In this document: positions 8,337-17,821 of the stretch, one piece after another | Numbering within the stretch: the first letter of the stretch is position 1 | Layout: each line of letters begins with the position of its first letter | DNA from: Amycolatopsis rubida | GTDB lineage: Bacteria > Actinomycetota > Actinomycetes > Mycobacteriales > Pseudonocardiaceae | Length of the DNA: 64,000 nt | Reading direction: 5' to 3' | NCBI RefSeq assembly: GCF_900115345.1 | Contig: NZ_FOWC01000001.1 | Location: 1-64,000, forward strand | Program-made: the position numbers and the translations under genes | Notes under the pieces: generated by a model | Seen by the model: the letters and a program-made list of their open reading frames with translations, nothing else | Database searches by the model: none | What the model was told of the DNA's origin: nothing

Positions 8337-8576
8337 TCGAACAGATGCTGGTAGTCGGTGCGGATCTGTTCGAGGTCGCCGTTCGCGTGCTGGTTCGTCG
8401 GCGGATACCGCACGATCGAATGCTCCCGGTCACCTCGCCGCCGTGCGGTTCGGCGGTACCGAAGTACAGCTCGGTGCGCTTCCGCAAGGAACTGTCCGGC
8501 GAATCCGCCGCGGCCGCGGAAGCCGACCCTCCCCGAGCACCACCGCCGTCAGCACGAACCTCCGGGAAAACCGCAT
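8288..8576 (-). pseudogene. DUF3574 family exported protein, degraded
   Basis: Three pieces of one protein lie in different frames. An ATG at 8576 starts a signal-peptide-like MRFSRRFVLTAVVLG. A second frame gives LRKRTELYFGTAEPHGGEVT, the N-terminal signature of DUF3574 as I know the family. A third gives REHSIVRYPP, DLEQIRTDYQHLFDQE and TDSTARVSF, the family C-terminus, ending at TGA 8288-8290. The middle (roughly 45 residues) is missing. The relic fills the otherwise empty 310-base gap between the MFS gene and guaB2 and overlaps the MFS 3' end. The family assignment is from memory. Confidence 0.62.
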
Positions 8577-8645
8577 TCGCCCGCTCCCTCGCCGTCACCG
8601 GGAGATCCGGTGTGGCGGGGAGGCGGAGCGGGCGAACCGGGTCGA

Positions 8646-10692
<2,047 letters not shown>

Positions 10693-10716
10693 GCGTTCGG
10701 CCCTGAAGAGCCTGAA

Positions 10717-10754
10717 AAGAAGGTCCTGGTGAGCTTGGCCACCAGGACCTTCTT
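10717..10754. terminator. Intrinsic terminator after DUF5319 gene
   Basis: AAGAAGGTCCTGGT and its exact reverse complement ACCAGGACCTTCTT form a 14-bp perfect stem with a 10-base loop, 24 bases after the stop codon. It is short on T residues, as is usual in high-GC actinomycetes. Confidence 0.85.
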
Positions 10755-10807
10755 CGTGGGCGCGGACAAGTTGTCCCCAGCTGTGTCGACTTGTGGACAA
10801 CCCCTGG

Positions 10808-11101
10808 TCAGCGTCGGTGCTTCATGCTCTCCGCCTGGGCGATCATCGCCCGCTCGGTCAGGTTCGGCCACGGCGGACGGCGCACAACGGCCAGTGTCGC
10901 GAGCGCCGCCGCCACGAAACCCGTGCACGCGCCGATCAGCGCGATCCGGCCCTGATCCGTCGCGGGCGTCCACGTCACGCCGTCCGCGTTGACCGTGTAC
11001 AGCCCGACCGCATGCCCCGGCCCGCCTCGGCGGCCCTGCCGCGTGACAGTGACCAGCACTGTTCCGCTCGCGGTCTCGTAGGGCTCTCCGAAAACCAGCA
11101 T
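10808..11101 (-). CDS. Small single-span membrane protein, unknown function
   Basis: A 97-residue protein starting at ATG 11101 (MLVFGEPYETASGTVLVTV). A longer in-frame start would run through the sigD-rsdA terminator and is rejected. A soluble N-terminal half is followed by a membrane segment (IALIGACTGFVAAALATLAV) and a charged tail rich in Arg/Lys. The pattern recalls short actinobacterial transmembrane proteins with an extracytoplasmic N-terminal part, but I do not recognise a family. It follows the sigD-rsdA unit on the same strand, beyond its terminator. Confidence 0.6.
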   Translation of the reverse strand: MLVFGEPYETASGTVLVTVTRQGRRGGPGHAVGLYTVNADGVTWTPATDQGRIALIGACTGFVAAALATLAVVRRPPWPNLTERAMIAQAESMKHRR

Positions 11102-11124
11102 CGCGCCTCCCCGTCGATACGAAA

Positions 11125-11155
11125 AAGGCCCCGGCACTGTCCGTGCCGGGACCTT
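11125..11155 (-). terminator. Intrinsic terminator of the sigD-rsdA operon
   Basis: On the reverse strand, AAGGTCCCGGCAC, loop GGACA, GTGCCGGGGCCTT, then a run of T residues. The 13-bp stem has one mismatch. It starts nine bases beyond the rsdA stop. Confidence 0.88.
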
Positions 11156-11163
11156 CGGAAAAG

Positions 11164-12102
11164 CTAGGAGCCGCTGGTGCCGTTCGGGGCCTGTACCCCC
11201 TGCGACGACTCGTTGCGCGGGCTGCTGCCCGTGCCCGGATCGTTCGGGGTGGCGCTCGGCGACTGAGGCGGCGAGCTCGGCGTGGACGTGACCGGCGGCA
11301 GCGGCGTCACCGAGGTGACCGGCGGCGGGTTGTTGGTGTGGCCGGTGCCCGGCAGCGAGGTCGACTGGCCCGGCGGCTGCGCCGCACTGCTGACCGGGTC
11401 GTGCGCCGGCGGAACAGCAGGCGACGTCGACGACTTCTGGTCCGTGGGCGGGGCCGTCGGCTGACCGAGCTGCGCGGCCAGTTCGCGGTGCTGCTGCATC
11501 AGCTGGTTGCGATTGTCCGCGTCGGTGACCTGGGTGAGCGCGGCCTGCGCGTCGGCGAGCGCGCGCCGGGCGTCGGCGAGCCGGTTGTCAGCCAGCGCCA
11601 GGTTCGCCTTCTCCAGGTCGAGCTTCGCCGCGGCAGCGGCCTCGACGGAGCGGGCGTGGTCGGCGTAAAGCACCTTCGTGAGGCCCCACAGCGTGTCGCC
11701 GGGCTGGGCGTCCCGGGCGGCGAGGCCGGTGCCGGTGAAGGCGATCGCGGCGGCGGCGCACGCGGCGGCCACCGGCACGAGATAGCGGCGGCGACGGCCG
11801 CGGCTTTGGTACTTGCGCGCCAGCGTGGCGGTCTTCACCGTGGTGATCGCGGTGTCGACGTCGACCAGCTCGGCGAGCGGCTCGCTGTCGATGTCGCGGC
11901 GCCACGCGAGCAGCAGCGCGTTCAGTTCCTGGTCTCCGAGCCCGTCGGCGACAACCGGATCGGTCCCGCCGAGCGCGTCGAGGAGCGCGTCGTCGGCCTG
12001 GATGGCCGTGAGGTCGCCGTCGGCTTCCGCTTCGTACCCGGTCAGGCCGCTGGCCTGCGCGGAAGGTGACAGGTCTCTGTCCCGGTCTTCGCGATCGGTC
12101 AC
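11164..12102 (-). CDS. rsdA: Anti-sigma-D factor RsdA
   Basis: A 312-residue membrane-anchored anti-sigma factor. The N-terminal sigma-D-binding region includes DDALLDALGG and NALLLAWRRDIDSEPLAELV (about residues 38-80), close to the RsdA family signature. A single membrane span (LVPVAAACAAAAIAFTGTG, near residue 115) leads to an extracytoplasmic Ala/Gln-rich helical stretch (TQVTDADNRNQLMQQHRELA) and a Pro/Ser/Thr-rich disordered end. It begins with GTG directly after the sigD stop (zero spacing). In M. tuberculosis RsdA holds SigD until proteolysis releases it. The same arrangement here suggests the same control. Confidence 0.9.
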   Translation of the reverse strand: MTDREDRDRDLSPSAQASGLTGYEAEADGDLTAIQADDALLDALGGTDPVVADGLGDQELNALLLAWRRDIDSEPLAELVDVDTAITTVKTATLARKYQSRGRRRRYLVPVAAACAAAAIAFTGTGLAARDAQPGDTLWGLTKVLYADHARSVEAAAAAKLDLEKANLALADNRLADARRALADAQAALTQVTDADNRNQLMQQHRELAAQLGQPTAPPTDQKSSTSPAVPPAHDPVSSAAQPPGQSTSLPGTGHTNNPPPVTSVTPLPPVTSTPSSPPQSPSATPNDPGTGSSPRNESSQGVQAPNGTSGS

Positions 12103-12675
12103 TCAGATCACCTCCTCGGCGGCAAGCACCTTGCGCAGCCGGGCGAGCGCCCGGTGCTGAGCGACGCGGACGGCACCCGGCGTGGAACCGACGGCGTCCG
12201 CCGTCTCCTCCGCCGACAGCCCGACCACGACCCGCAGAACGACGATTTCCCGTTGTTTGTCCGGCAGCACCTGCAGCAACTGCGCCATCCGCTCGTTCAG
12301 CTCACCCTGGAGAGCACGTTGCTCCGGACCGACGCCGCCCTCGATCTCGTCGGGGATCTCGGCGACCGGCTCCGCCCGGTTGCGCGCCGCGGCGCGGTGC
12401 GCGTCGGCGACCTTGTGCTGGGCGATGCCGTAGACGAACGCCAGAAAGGGGCGGCCCTGGTCACGGTAGGAAGGCAAGGCCGTAAGCACCGCGAGACACA
12501 CCTCCTGCGCAACGTCGTCTGCCGAAGCGAACGAACGCTCCTGCCTGCCAACCCTGGCGCGGCAATACCGCACCACAAGGGGACGAATGGCGGCCAGCAA
12601 CCGCTCTACTGCCTGAGGGTCTCCCTCGACAGCGGCGGCGACCGGCTCGTCCAGTCCATCCCCCACAGTGGCCAT
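12103..12675 (-). CDS. sigD: ECF RNA polymerase sigma factor SigD
   Basis: A 190-residue ECF sigma factor. Region 2 has YCRARVGR, SADDVAQEVCLAVLTALPSY and FVYGIAQHKVADAHR. Region 4 has LLQVLPDKQREIVVLRVVVG and SAEETADAVGSTPGAVRVAQHRAL, the recognition helix. ATG 12675 is taken as the start but has no strong ribosome site. The frame stays open to an ATG at 12753, so an N-terminus up to 26 residues longer is possible. It is followed without spacing by rsdA. The pair matches mycobacterial Rv3414c-Rv3413c. Confidence 0.93.
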   Translation of the reverse strand: MATVGDGLDEPVAAAVEGDPQAVERLLAAIRPLVVRYCRARVGRQERSFASADDVAQEVCLAVLTALPSYRDQGRPFLAFVYGIAQHKVADAHRAAARNRAEPVAEIPDEIEGGVGPEQRALQGELNERMAQLLQVLPDKQREIVVLRVVVGLSAEETADAVGSTPGAVRVAQHRALARLRKVLAAEEVI

Positions 12676-12998
12676 CGCAGACAACAGTCCCAGCGTTACG
12701 TGTAGGCGTGCAAAGAATCCGGCGCGTGGTCGTCCCCGTCCCGCGCCGGTCACAGCTACCGTACCGTCGGAGTCCTACCAGACAACCGCCAGAGGTGGTG
12801 ACCGGCGCGCCGGGCGCGGCCGGGCGGCGATTGTCGCAGGCAGACAGGCTGGGGCAGTGCCGTTACGCGGTGGGGACGCGGGCGAAGCACGGGAGCAGGG
12901 GCCAGGACAACAGGTACGGGCCAGGGCTTGGCTGCCCTGGCCCGTTCGTCACCGCGGGAATCGGATCGGAAGTCCCGTATTGGCTTGCTCCGCCTCGG
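12676..12998. other. Intergenic region upstream of sigD
   Basis: About 320 bases between the LuxR-type gene's stop and the sigD start; up to 78 bases may be sigD coding if the longer start is used. Apart from the hairpin at 12916-12945, no gene, conserved promoter or repeat is recognised. The sigD promoter should lie here. Confidence 0.5.
12916..12945. terminator. Hairpin terminator of the LuxR-type regulator gene
   Basis: ACGGGCCAGGGC and its exact reverse complement flank the loop TTGGCT (12-bp stem). It lies 54 bases beyond the stop of the reverse-strand regulator at 12999. Confidence 0.75.
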
Positions 12999-13595
12999 TC
13001 AGGACACGAGACCGCGGCGGAAGCCGTGCGCCACTGCCTGCGCGCGGTCGCGGACGCCGAGCTTGCGGAACAGCCGCCGCGCGTGCGTCTTGACCGTGTC
13101 CTCGGAGAGGTACAGCTCACGGCCGATCTGGCCGTTGCTCTTGCCCTGGCTCATGCCGCGCAGCACCTGCAGCTCGCGCTCGGTGAGCTGCACGCCCGGG
13201 TCGGACGGCTGCCGCGGCGCGGGCACCGAGGTGCTGGCCAGGGTGTGCGCCAGCGCGGCGACCAGTTCGGGCCGCGAAGCGTCCCAGCGCAGGTAGCCGC
13301 GCGCTCCGCCGGCGATGGCGGCCGCGATGCTGCCCGCGTCGTCCGGGGCTCCGAAGACGATGACGTTCGCCTGGGGGTTCGCGGAGACGAGCCGGCGGGT
13401 TGCCTCGACGCCCGTCGGGACCGCGCGTTGCGTTCCGACCAGCACGACGTCGACCGGCTGACGGGTGTACCGGGCCAGCAGCTCGTCACCGTGCGCTACG
13501 CAGTCGATGCGACTGACCCCAGGCACCGCGGACATCACACGGGTGAGCCCTTCGCGGACACTGCGTCGGTCGTCGCAGATCAAGACCGTCGTCAC
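12999..13595 (-). CDS. BldM-like receiver/LuxR-HTH regulator lacking the phospho-Asp
   Basis: A 198-residue protein with a receiver-like domain (1-~110) and a LuxR DNA-binding domain (~133-198: LTERELQVLRGMSQGKSNGQ, YLSEDTVKTHARRLFRKLG). The C-terminal half strongly resembles the developmental regulator BldM. The acidic pair Asp8-Asp9 is kept. The residue at the phosphorylation position is glycine (DVVLVGTQ, Gly54), and the conserved lysine is replaced (YLRWDAS). It therefore should not be activated by ordinary phosphotransfer and belongs with atypical receivers. No partner kinase is adjacent. It lies beside sigD, whiB3 and a MerR gene in a regulator-rich block. Confidence 0.88.
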   Translation of the reverse strand: MTTVLICDDRRSVREGLTRVMSAVPGVSRIDCVAHGDELLARYTRQPVDVVLVGTQRAVPTGVEATRRLVSANPQANVIVFGAPDDAGSIAAAIAGGARGYLRWDASRPELVAALAHTLASTSVPAPRQPSDPGVQLTERELQVLRGMSQGKSNGQIGRELYLSEDTVKTHARRLFRKLGVRDRAQAVAHGFRRGLVS

Positions 13596-13726
13596 GGGGT
13601 TTCCTTCCTGCAGCCGGGTGACATTCCACTTCCCCTATCGGACGCTTTAGCCCGAACCTTGACACGATCCGGTGGCTTTTTTTGAAGTTTCTTAGCCCGG
13701 ATGCCGGAACGCCCGTTCCCGCAGGC

Positions 13727-14842
13727 CTACCCGGGTCCGATAGGCACCCACGGCGATTCGTGTGCGATGCGCATCACGCAAGGATCCGCGCGCCGTAACA
13801 CTGCGTGCAACACCTGGCGGCTCCTGAATCGATACTCCTCGGCCCGGTCGTGGTCCACGTCAGCGGCGACGCGGTCCGCCACCCAACCAAGTGAATCGAG
13901 TTCATATTTTTCGGCGTCCGCGGCGGCTGCGACGAGGAGTTCCCGCGCCCCGTCCTGTCCGGCGGCGAGCAGCGCGACGCCGAGGACGATGCCGGACTTC
14001 ACGATGTGTCGTCGAGCGTGCCGGGCGACGGCGGTCTCATAGGCGAGGCGGGCCGGGGCGACGGCCGCTTCGGGCTGTCCGGCGGCAAGCTCGATCTCGG
14101 CGCCCACCCAGCCGCCGCGGACGGTCGCCCGCCAGCGACGGTCGGCTTGAGCGGCTCGGACGGCCAGGCGGCGGGCGGCGGAGATGCGGCCGAGGGCGAG
14201 GTTGTCAGCGGCTAGGCCGAGGAAGGCGTCGGCTCGGGCACCTTGGAGATCGAGCCCGTCGGGGTCTTCGGTGGACTCGACGAGGCTGCCCTGGCTGGCG
14301 GATGTGCTGGGGCTCGCGGTGGCAGGCGGGGAACCGGTGGTGGCCGATGTTGATCCTGGGACAGGCGAATCCGCTCCGGTGCCAGCTGGGCCCGAGCCAA
14401 CGCCACGCGAACCCGAACCGGCCGCGGCCAAGCCGCTACCAGCCAATCCCGGGCCGCTACCAGCCAATCCCGGGCCGCCGCCAGCCAATCCCGGGCCGCT
14501 ACCAGCCAATCCCGGGCCGCCGCCAGCTGTCGCTGCCCCGCGCTCCCCCACTCCGCGCAGTCCGATTGCCAGCAGCGCCTCCCCATCGAGCCTCCGCGCC
14601 ACCATGTGTGCGCCCAGCTGCCGCCGATGCGACGCCAGGGTGCTCGCCGCCAGCGAGGCTGTCAGCGGATTCCGGCCGCGCCGGAGCGGGTCGAGCAACT
14701 CCGCGGCCGCCGCGTACCGGCCGCGGGCACCCAGCACGATCGCCGCCAGGAGGCGTTGCCTTGGCGAGCCGTCGCGAGGTATCGAGTCCGCCGGGCCGGC
14801 GTCCGGGCCGAACGCGAGGGCCGTCAGTGCTTCTTCGTCCAC
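13727..14842 (-). CDS. Rv3415c-like helical-repeat protein with Gly/Pro-rich insert
   Basis: A 371-residue protein starting at GTG 14842. Its N- and C-terminal parts are Ala/Leu/Arg-rich helices resembling TPR-like repeats (RQRLLAAIVLGARGRYAAAA, LAADNLALGRISAARRLAVR). It sits where M. tuberculosis has Rv3415c, a protein of unknown function, and similarity is inferred from position and composition. In the middle (~105-195) lies a low-complexity Gly/Ala/Ser/Pro/Thr segment that includes four copies of the heptad GPGLAG(S/G). The insert is probably an expandable disordered linker. It may act with the neighbouring regulators, but there is no direct evidence. Confidence 0.7.
   Translation of the reverse strand: MDEEALTALAFGPDAGPADSIPRDGSPRQRLLAAIVLGARGRYAAAAELLDPLRRGRNPLTASLAASTLASHRRQLGAHMVARRLDGEALLAIGLRGVGERGAATAGGGPGLAGSGPGLAGGGPGLAGSGPGLAGSGLAAAGSGSRGVGSGPAGTGADSPVPGSTSATTGSPPATASPSTSASQGSLVESTEDPDGLDLQGARADAFLGLAADNLALGRISAARRLAVRAAQADRRWRATVRGGWVGAEIELAAGQPEAAVAPARLAYETAVARHARRHIVKSGIVLGVALLAAGQDGARELLVAAAADAEKYELDSLGWVADRVAADVDHDRAEEYRFRSRQVLHAVLRRADPCVMRIAHESPWVPIGPG
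14432..14527. repeat. 21-bp tandem repeat inside the Rv3415c-like gene
   Basis: Four full copies of a 21-base unit (GCCGCTACCAGCCAATCCCG plus G, with CT/CC variation) and a partial fifth copy. The unit is a multiple of three, so copy number can change without breaking the frame. It encodes GPGLAG(S/G) heptads. Confidence 0.9.
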
Positions 14843-14851
14843 TCGCCCTTT

Positions 14852-15841
14852 CTAGCGTGGAGCACCGACAAGAACGTGCTCCACACGGTCGGCCGCCGCG
14901 GAAAGATCCGCCAGCAACTCGACTTTCGGCGGCAACAGCGCCGGATCCCAGCCGGGGCCGCAGGCGAACAACCGGGTCCGCTGCCGTCCGCGAGACACGC
15001 GCGCGAAGAGCCGAGGGTCCGCGTTCGCCCGATTCGCCCACAACACCACCGCAGCGGGCGCGCTTCGCCGCACCGCTACCGACAACACTTCTTGTGGCAG
15101 CGCAATGCCGAAGAGCTGCGCGCCGATCCTTCGACCCGCAAGAGCGGCGGCGAGCGCGTACACCGGCATGTTGTCCCGTTCATCGGGCACGCACGCGAGA
15201 AGGACCGGCCGTTGGTTGCGAGGCTCGTCGAGGACCGGCGTCGCGCGCACTAATGCCGCGTACACGCACTCAGCGAGTAGGTACTCCACTTCTGCACCCG
15301 CGTGCACGCCTCGCCACCGCGCGCCGAGCGCAGTGAGAACGGGGTCGATCACGCCAGCCCACGCCTGAAGCACACCCAGCTCGCGAATAGCGTCAACGAG
15401 CATTCGCTGTACCGCGCCGACATCCATCGCCAACGCAGCAGTACTCAGACGACGCGCGAGCCGCGAAGGGACTTCGACGTCGTCAGCCGCTGTCTTCGTC
15501 TCCGTCGCCTCAGCAGGCTCGGCAGGCGCTGGCACGAAGTCCGCGCGCGGCATCTGCTCTAACGCGTACTGTGCGGCCTCCGCCGTCGAAGCGCCGCGAA
15601 GGAGCGCGCGCTGCATGAGTTCGAGACGGCCGATGTCAGAGCTGCCGTAACGGCGATGTCTGCCGTCAGTGTGGCGACTGGGACCGAGACCGTAGCGGCG
15701 GTCCCAAGTACGCAGGGTGGACGGCGCGACACCGAGCCGGCGGGCGACCGAGGCCACCGGCAGGGTGGGTTCTCCATCGCCTGATCCGGATCCCACCCGG
15801 TCAATATCCAGCCCGTCCGCGGTCCCGGCAACCCGAGCCAA
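14852..15841 (-). CDS. MerR family regulator with degenerate cobalamin-binding domain
   Basis: A 329-residue CarH/LitR-like architecture. The N-terminal MerR helix-turn-helix (VASVARRLGVAPSTLRTWDR, GRHRRY) is followed by a helical domain and a Rossmann-like B12-binding-fold domain. CarH photoreceptors carry Wx9EH and a cobalt-ligand ExHxxG. Here the first reads W-x9-E-Y (WRGVHAGAEVEY) and the second reads DERDNMP, so the lower-ligand His and its Gly are missing. The protein probably does not bind B12 in the usual way and may sense something else or nothing. The TTG start at 15841 is uncertain; a GTG 15 codons later is possible. It is divergent from whiB3. Confidence 0.85.
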   Translation of the reverse strand: MARVAGTADGLDIDRVGSGSGDGEPTLPVASVARRLGVAPSTLRTWDRRYGLGPSRHTDGRHRRYGSSDIGRLELMQRALLRGASTAEAAQYALEQMPRADFVPAPAEPAEATETKTAADDVEVPSRLARRLSTAALAMDVGAVQRMLVDAIRELGVLQAWAGVIDPVLTALGARWRGVHAGAEVEYLLAECVYAALVRATPVLDEPRNQRPVLLACVPDERDNMPVYALAAALAGRRIGAQLFGIALPQEVLSVAVRRSAPAAVVLWANRANADPRLFARVSRGRQRTRLFACGPGWDPALLPPKVELLADLSAAADRVEHVLVGAPR

Positions 15842-16004
15842 AAGCCCTGCTCACACATCTGGGGGATGCCTAACGGCTGAATCGCCGCCGATCTATTGAA
15901 CAACTATTGGCGCGCTTCTAACGTTACCGCCGTTGCACCGAATGGAGTATCGGCACCACAGCAGAGCAGCTAATGGCATCGACCGGATGACGGAGGCGGT
16001 CAGG

Positions 16005-16307
16005 ATGGCAGACACGCGCAGGCTCCCCGGCCCCAACGCAGACATGTGGGACTGGCAGCTGGAGGGGTCGTGCCGGGGGATGGACAGCGGATCCTTCTTC
16101 CACCCAGACGGAGAGCGGGGACCAGCGAGGGCACGGCGCGAGGCCAGGGCCAAGGCGATCTGCCTGTCGTGCCCGGTGCTGGAGATGTGCCGCAAGCACG
16201 CGCTCGCCGTGCACGAGCCCTACGGCATCTGGGGCGGGCTGTCCGAATCGGAACGGGACCACATCATCAAGCAGGACAAACGCGCGCTGACCATGGCGCG
16301 CATCTGA
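16005..16307 (+). CDS. whiB3: WhiB3-like iron-sulfur redox regulator
   Basis: A 100-residue WhiB protein. Four cysteines (GSCRGMD, then CLSCPVLEMC) hold a [4Fe-4S] cluster. GIWGGLSESERD is the typical turn, and the C-terminus is basic for DNA binding. The opening RRLPGPNADMWDWQLEGSC resembles mycobacterial WhiB3, and its place beside the Rv3415c-like gene supports orthology. ATG 16005 has GGAGG eight bases upstream; earlier in-frame ATGs lack such a site. In mycobacteria WhiB3 senses redox and NO and controls lipid anabolism through interaction with the primary sigma factor. Confidence 0.92.
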   Translation: MADTRRLPGPNADMWDWQLEGSCRGMDSGSFFHPDGERGPARARREARAKAICLSCPVLEMCRKHALAVHEPYGIWGGLSESERDHIIKQDKRALTMARI

Positions 16308-16313
16308 CTTTCA

Positions 16314-16955
16314 TCACGGCGCGGAAGGGGCGGTGTCCACTGTGGACGCCGCCCCTCCGCCGTTTCCGGGCCACAGCGAGAGCGCGAGGTCGATGACTGT
16401 CATCAGCGAGTCGAGGCTGACACCGTCGCGCGCTTGCATGGTCAGTCCATAGAAGACAGTCGCGTACAGCGCACTGAGCGCGTCAATGTCCACAGTGGCC
16501 GCGAGGTCTCCTTCTTCCACTCCACGACGAAGGCGCTCACGAAGCTGACGTCGCACTTCGTCGCGTGAAGCAGCGAGAAACTTCCACACGGAGGCATTGG
16601 CTGGCGTGCAATTGGTAGCCGCCAGAACGACCATGCAGCCCTTCGGATGCCCCGGTTCCACGTACGCGCAAGCGTTGTTGCGAAGCATCGCTTCAACCGC
16701 CGCGCGCGCCGTCGGCTCTTCGGTCAACGCGCGCATCGTGTGCCGCCCGTAGGCGGATTGGTAATGCTCGATCGCTTCGCGGAACAGTGCCTCCTTGTCG
16801 CCGAAGGCCGCGTACAGACTCGGCGGCTTGATGCTCATCGCCTCGGTCAGCTCCGCCAGCGACGCACCGTCGTAGCCGCGCTCCCAGAACACCAGCATGG
16901 CCTGGTTGAGCGCGTGCTCGCGGTCGAACGCGCGCGGGCGGCCACGGGGTGACAT
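16314..16955 (-). CDS. TetR family transcriptional regulator
   Basis: A 213-residue TetR protein. The helix-turn-helix is seen in ALNQAMLVFWERGYDGASLA and PPSLYAAFGDKEALFREAIE (residues ~15-60), of the group that controls small-molecule-modifying enzymes. The C-terminal domain contains GHPKGCMVVLAATNC. It is divergent from the SDR gene at 17049 and converges on whiB3. Two 19-base direct repeats in the 93-base divergent gap are its likely operators. It probably represses the SDR until an unknown ligand binds. Confidence 0.88.
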   Translation of the reverse strand: MSPRGRPRAFDREHALNQAMLVFWERGYDGASLAELTEAMSIKPPSLYAAFGDKEALFREAIEHYQSAYGRHTMRALTEEPTARAAVEAMLRNNACAYVEPGHPKGCMVVLAATNCTPANASVWKFLAASRDEVRRQLRERLRRGVEEGDLAATVDIDALSALYATVFYGLTMQARDGVSLDSLMTVIDLALSLWPGNGGGAASTVDTAPSAP

Positions 16956-16966
16956 GAACCACCTTC

Positions 16967-17037
16967 TTTAGTGAGCGATACAGAAGTCTTGACCCGACCC
17001 ATCGTACGCGGCTATTTATTTAGTCATCACTACAGAA
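16967..17037. promoter_or_regulatory. SDR promoter framed by two 19-bp direct repeats
   Basis: TTTAGTGAGCGATACAGAA (16967-16985) and TTTAGTCATCACTACAGAA (17019-17037) match at 14 of 19 positions. They are in the same orientation, 52 bases apart, about five helical turns. Between them is TTGACC (16989-16994), an 18-base spacer and TATTTA (17013-17018), a good sigma-70-like promoter towards the SDR gene. Binding at the second repeat would cover the transcription start. Confidence 0.65.
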
Positions 17038-17048
17038 AGAGGTGGGGC

Positions 17049-17789
17049 ATGGGCACCCTGGACGGCAAGGTCGCACTGGTCACCGGCGGAAGCCGCGGCA
17101 TCGGCGCGGCGATCGCACTCCGGCTGGCCGAGGACGGCGCGGACGTCGCGATCACCTACGAACGCGCCGCGGACCGGGCGGCGGACGTGGTCGCGTCCAT
17201 CGAGAAACTCGGCAGGCGAGGTCTGGCTCTGCGGGCAGACGCCGCGGACGCGGACGCGGTGACCAGCGCGGCCGACCGGACCGCGGCCGAACTGGGCGGG
17301 CTGGACGTGCTGGTGAACAACGCCGGAGTGTTCCCGTCGGCACCGGTCGAAGAGCTGACCACGGAAATGATCGACCGCACGCTGGCGATCCACGTGAAGG
17401 CCCCGCTGGTGGCGGCCCGGGCCGCGGTACGGCACATGAAGCAGGGCGGGCGGATCGTGTCGATCGGCAGCGATTTGGCGGAGCGCGCGCCATTCGTCGG
17501 ATTGAGCCTGTACTCAGCGAGCAAGTCGGCGCTGACGGGGATGACCAAGGGCCTGGCGCGCGACCTGGGGCCGCGCGGAATCACGGCGATGGTGGTCCAC
17601 CCGGGCTCGACGGACACCGAGATGAACCCGGCGGACGGACCGCATTCCGCGGACCAGTTGGCGCATATCGCGTTGGGGCACTACGGAAATCCGTCGGACA
17701 TCGCGGCCGCGGTGGCTTACCTGGCGGGTCCGGAGGGCCGGTATCTGACCGGGACGTCGATCACGGTGGACGGCGGGTTCACCGCCTGA
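17049..17789 (+). CDS. SDR family NAD(P)-dependent oxidoreductase
   Basis: A 246-residue classical short-chain dehydrogenase of the 3-oxoacyl-ACP-reductase-like type. The cofactor motif is TGGSRGIG (residues 12-19), then NNAG, and the catalytic YSASK with a preceding Ser in SIGSD. The ending GTSITVDGGFTA is typical. The start at ATG 17049 follows AGAGGTGGGG. The substrate is unknown. The neighbouring divergent TetR and paired repeats suggest ligand-induced expression, as for detoxification or quinone-reducing SDRs. Confidence 0.9.
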   Translation: MGTLDGKVALVTGGSRGIGAAIALRLAEDGADVAITYERAADRAADVVASIEKLGRRGLALRADAADADAVTSAADRTAAELGGLDVLVNNAGVFPSAPVEELTTEMIDRTLAIHVKAPLVAARAAVRHMKQGGRIVSIGSDLAERAPFVGLSLYSASKSALTGMTKGLARDLGPRGITAMVVHPGSTDTEMNPADGPHSADQLAHIALGHYGNPSDIAAAVAYLAGPEGRYLTGTSITVDGGFTA

Positions 17790-17821
17790 TCGGCTTTCAG
17801 CGGTTCCGGACGCACCTCTAG

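Noticed and set aside
14432..14527. CRISPR-like short repeats
   Set aside because: The units are directly tandem without spacers and encode an in-frame heptad inside a protein.
16330..16362. Terminator between whiB3 and tetR
   Set aside because: GGGGCGGTGTCCAC and GTGGACGCCGCCCC could pair, but the loop would be only about one base and the sequence is the 3' coding end of tetR. It may still pause transcription but is not scored as a feature.
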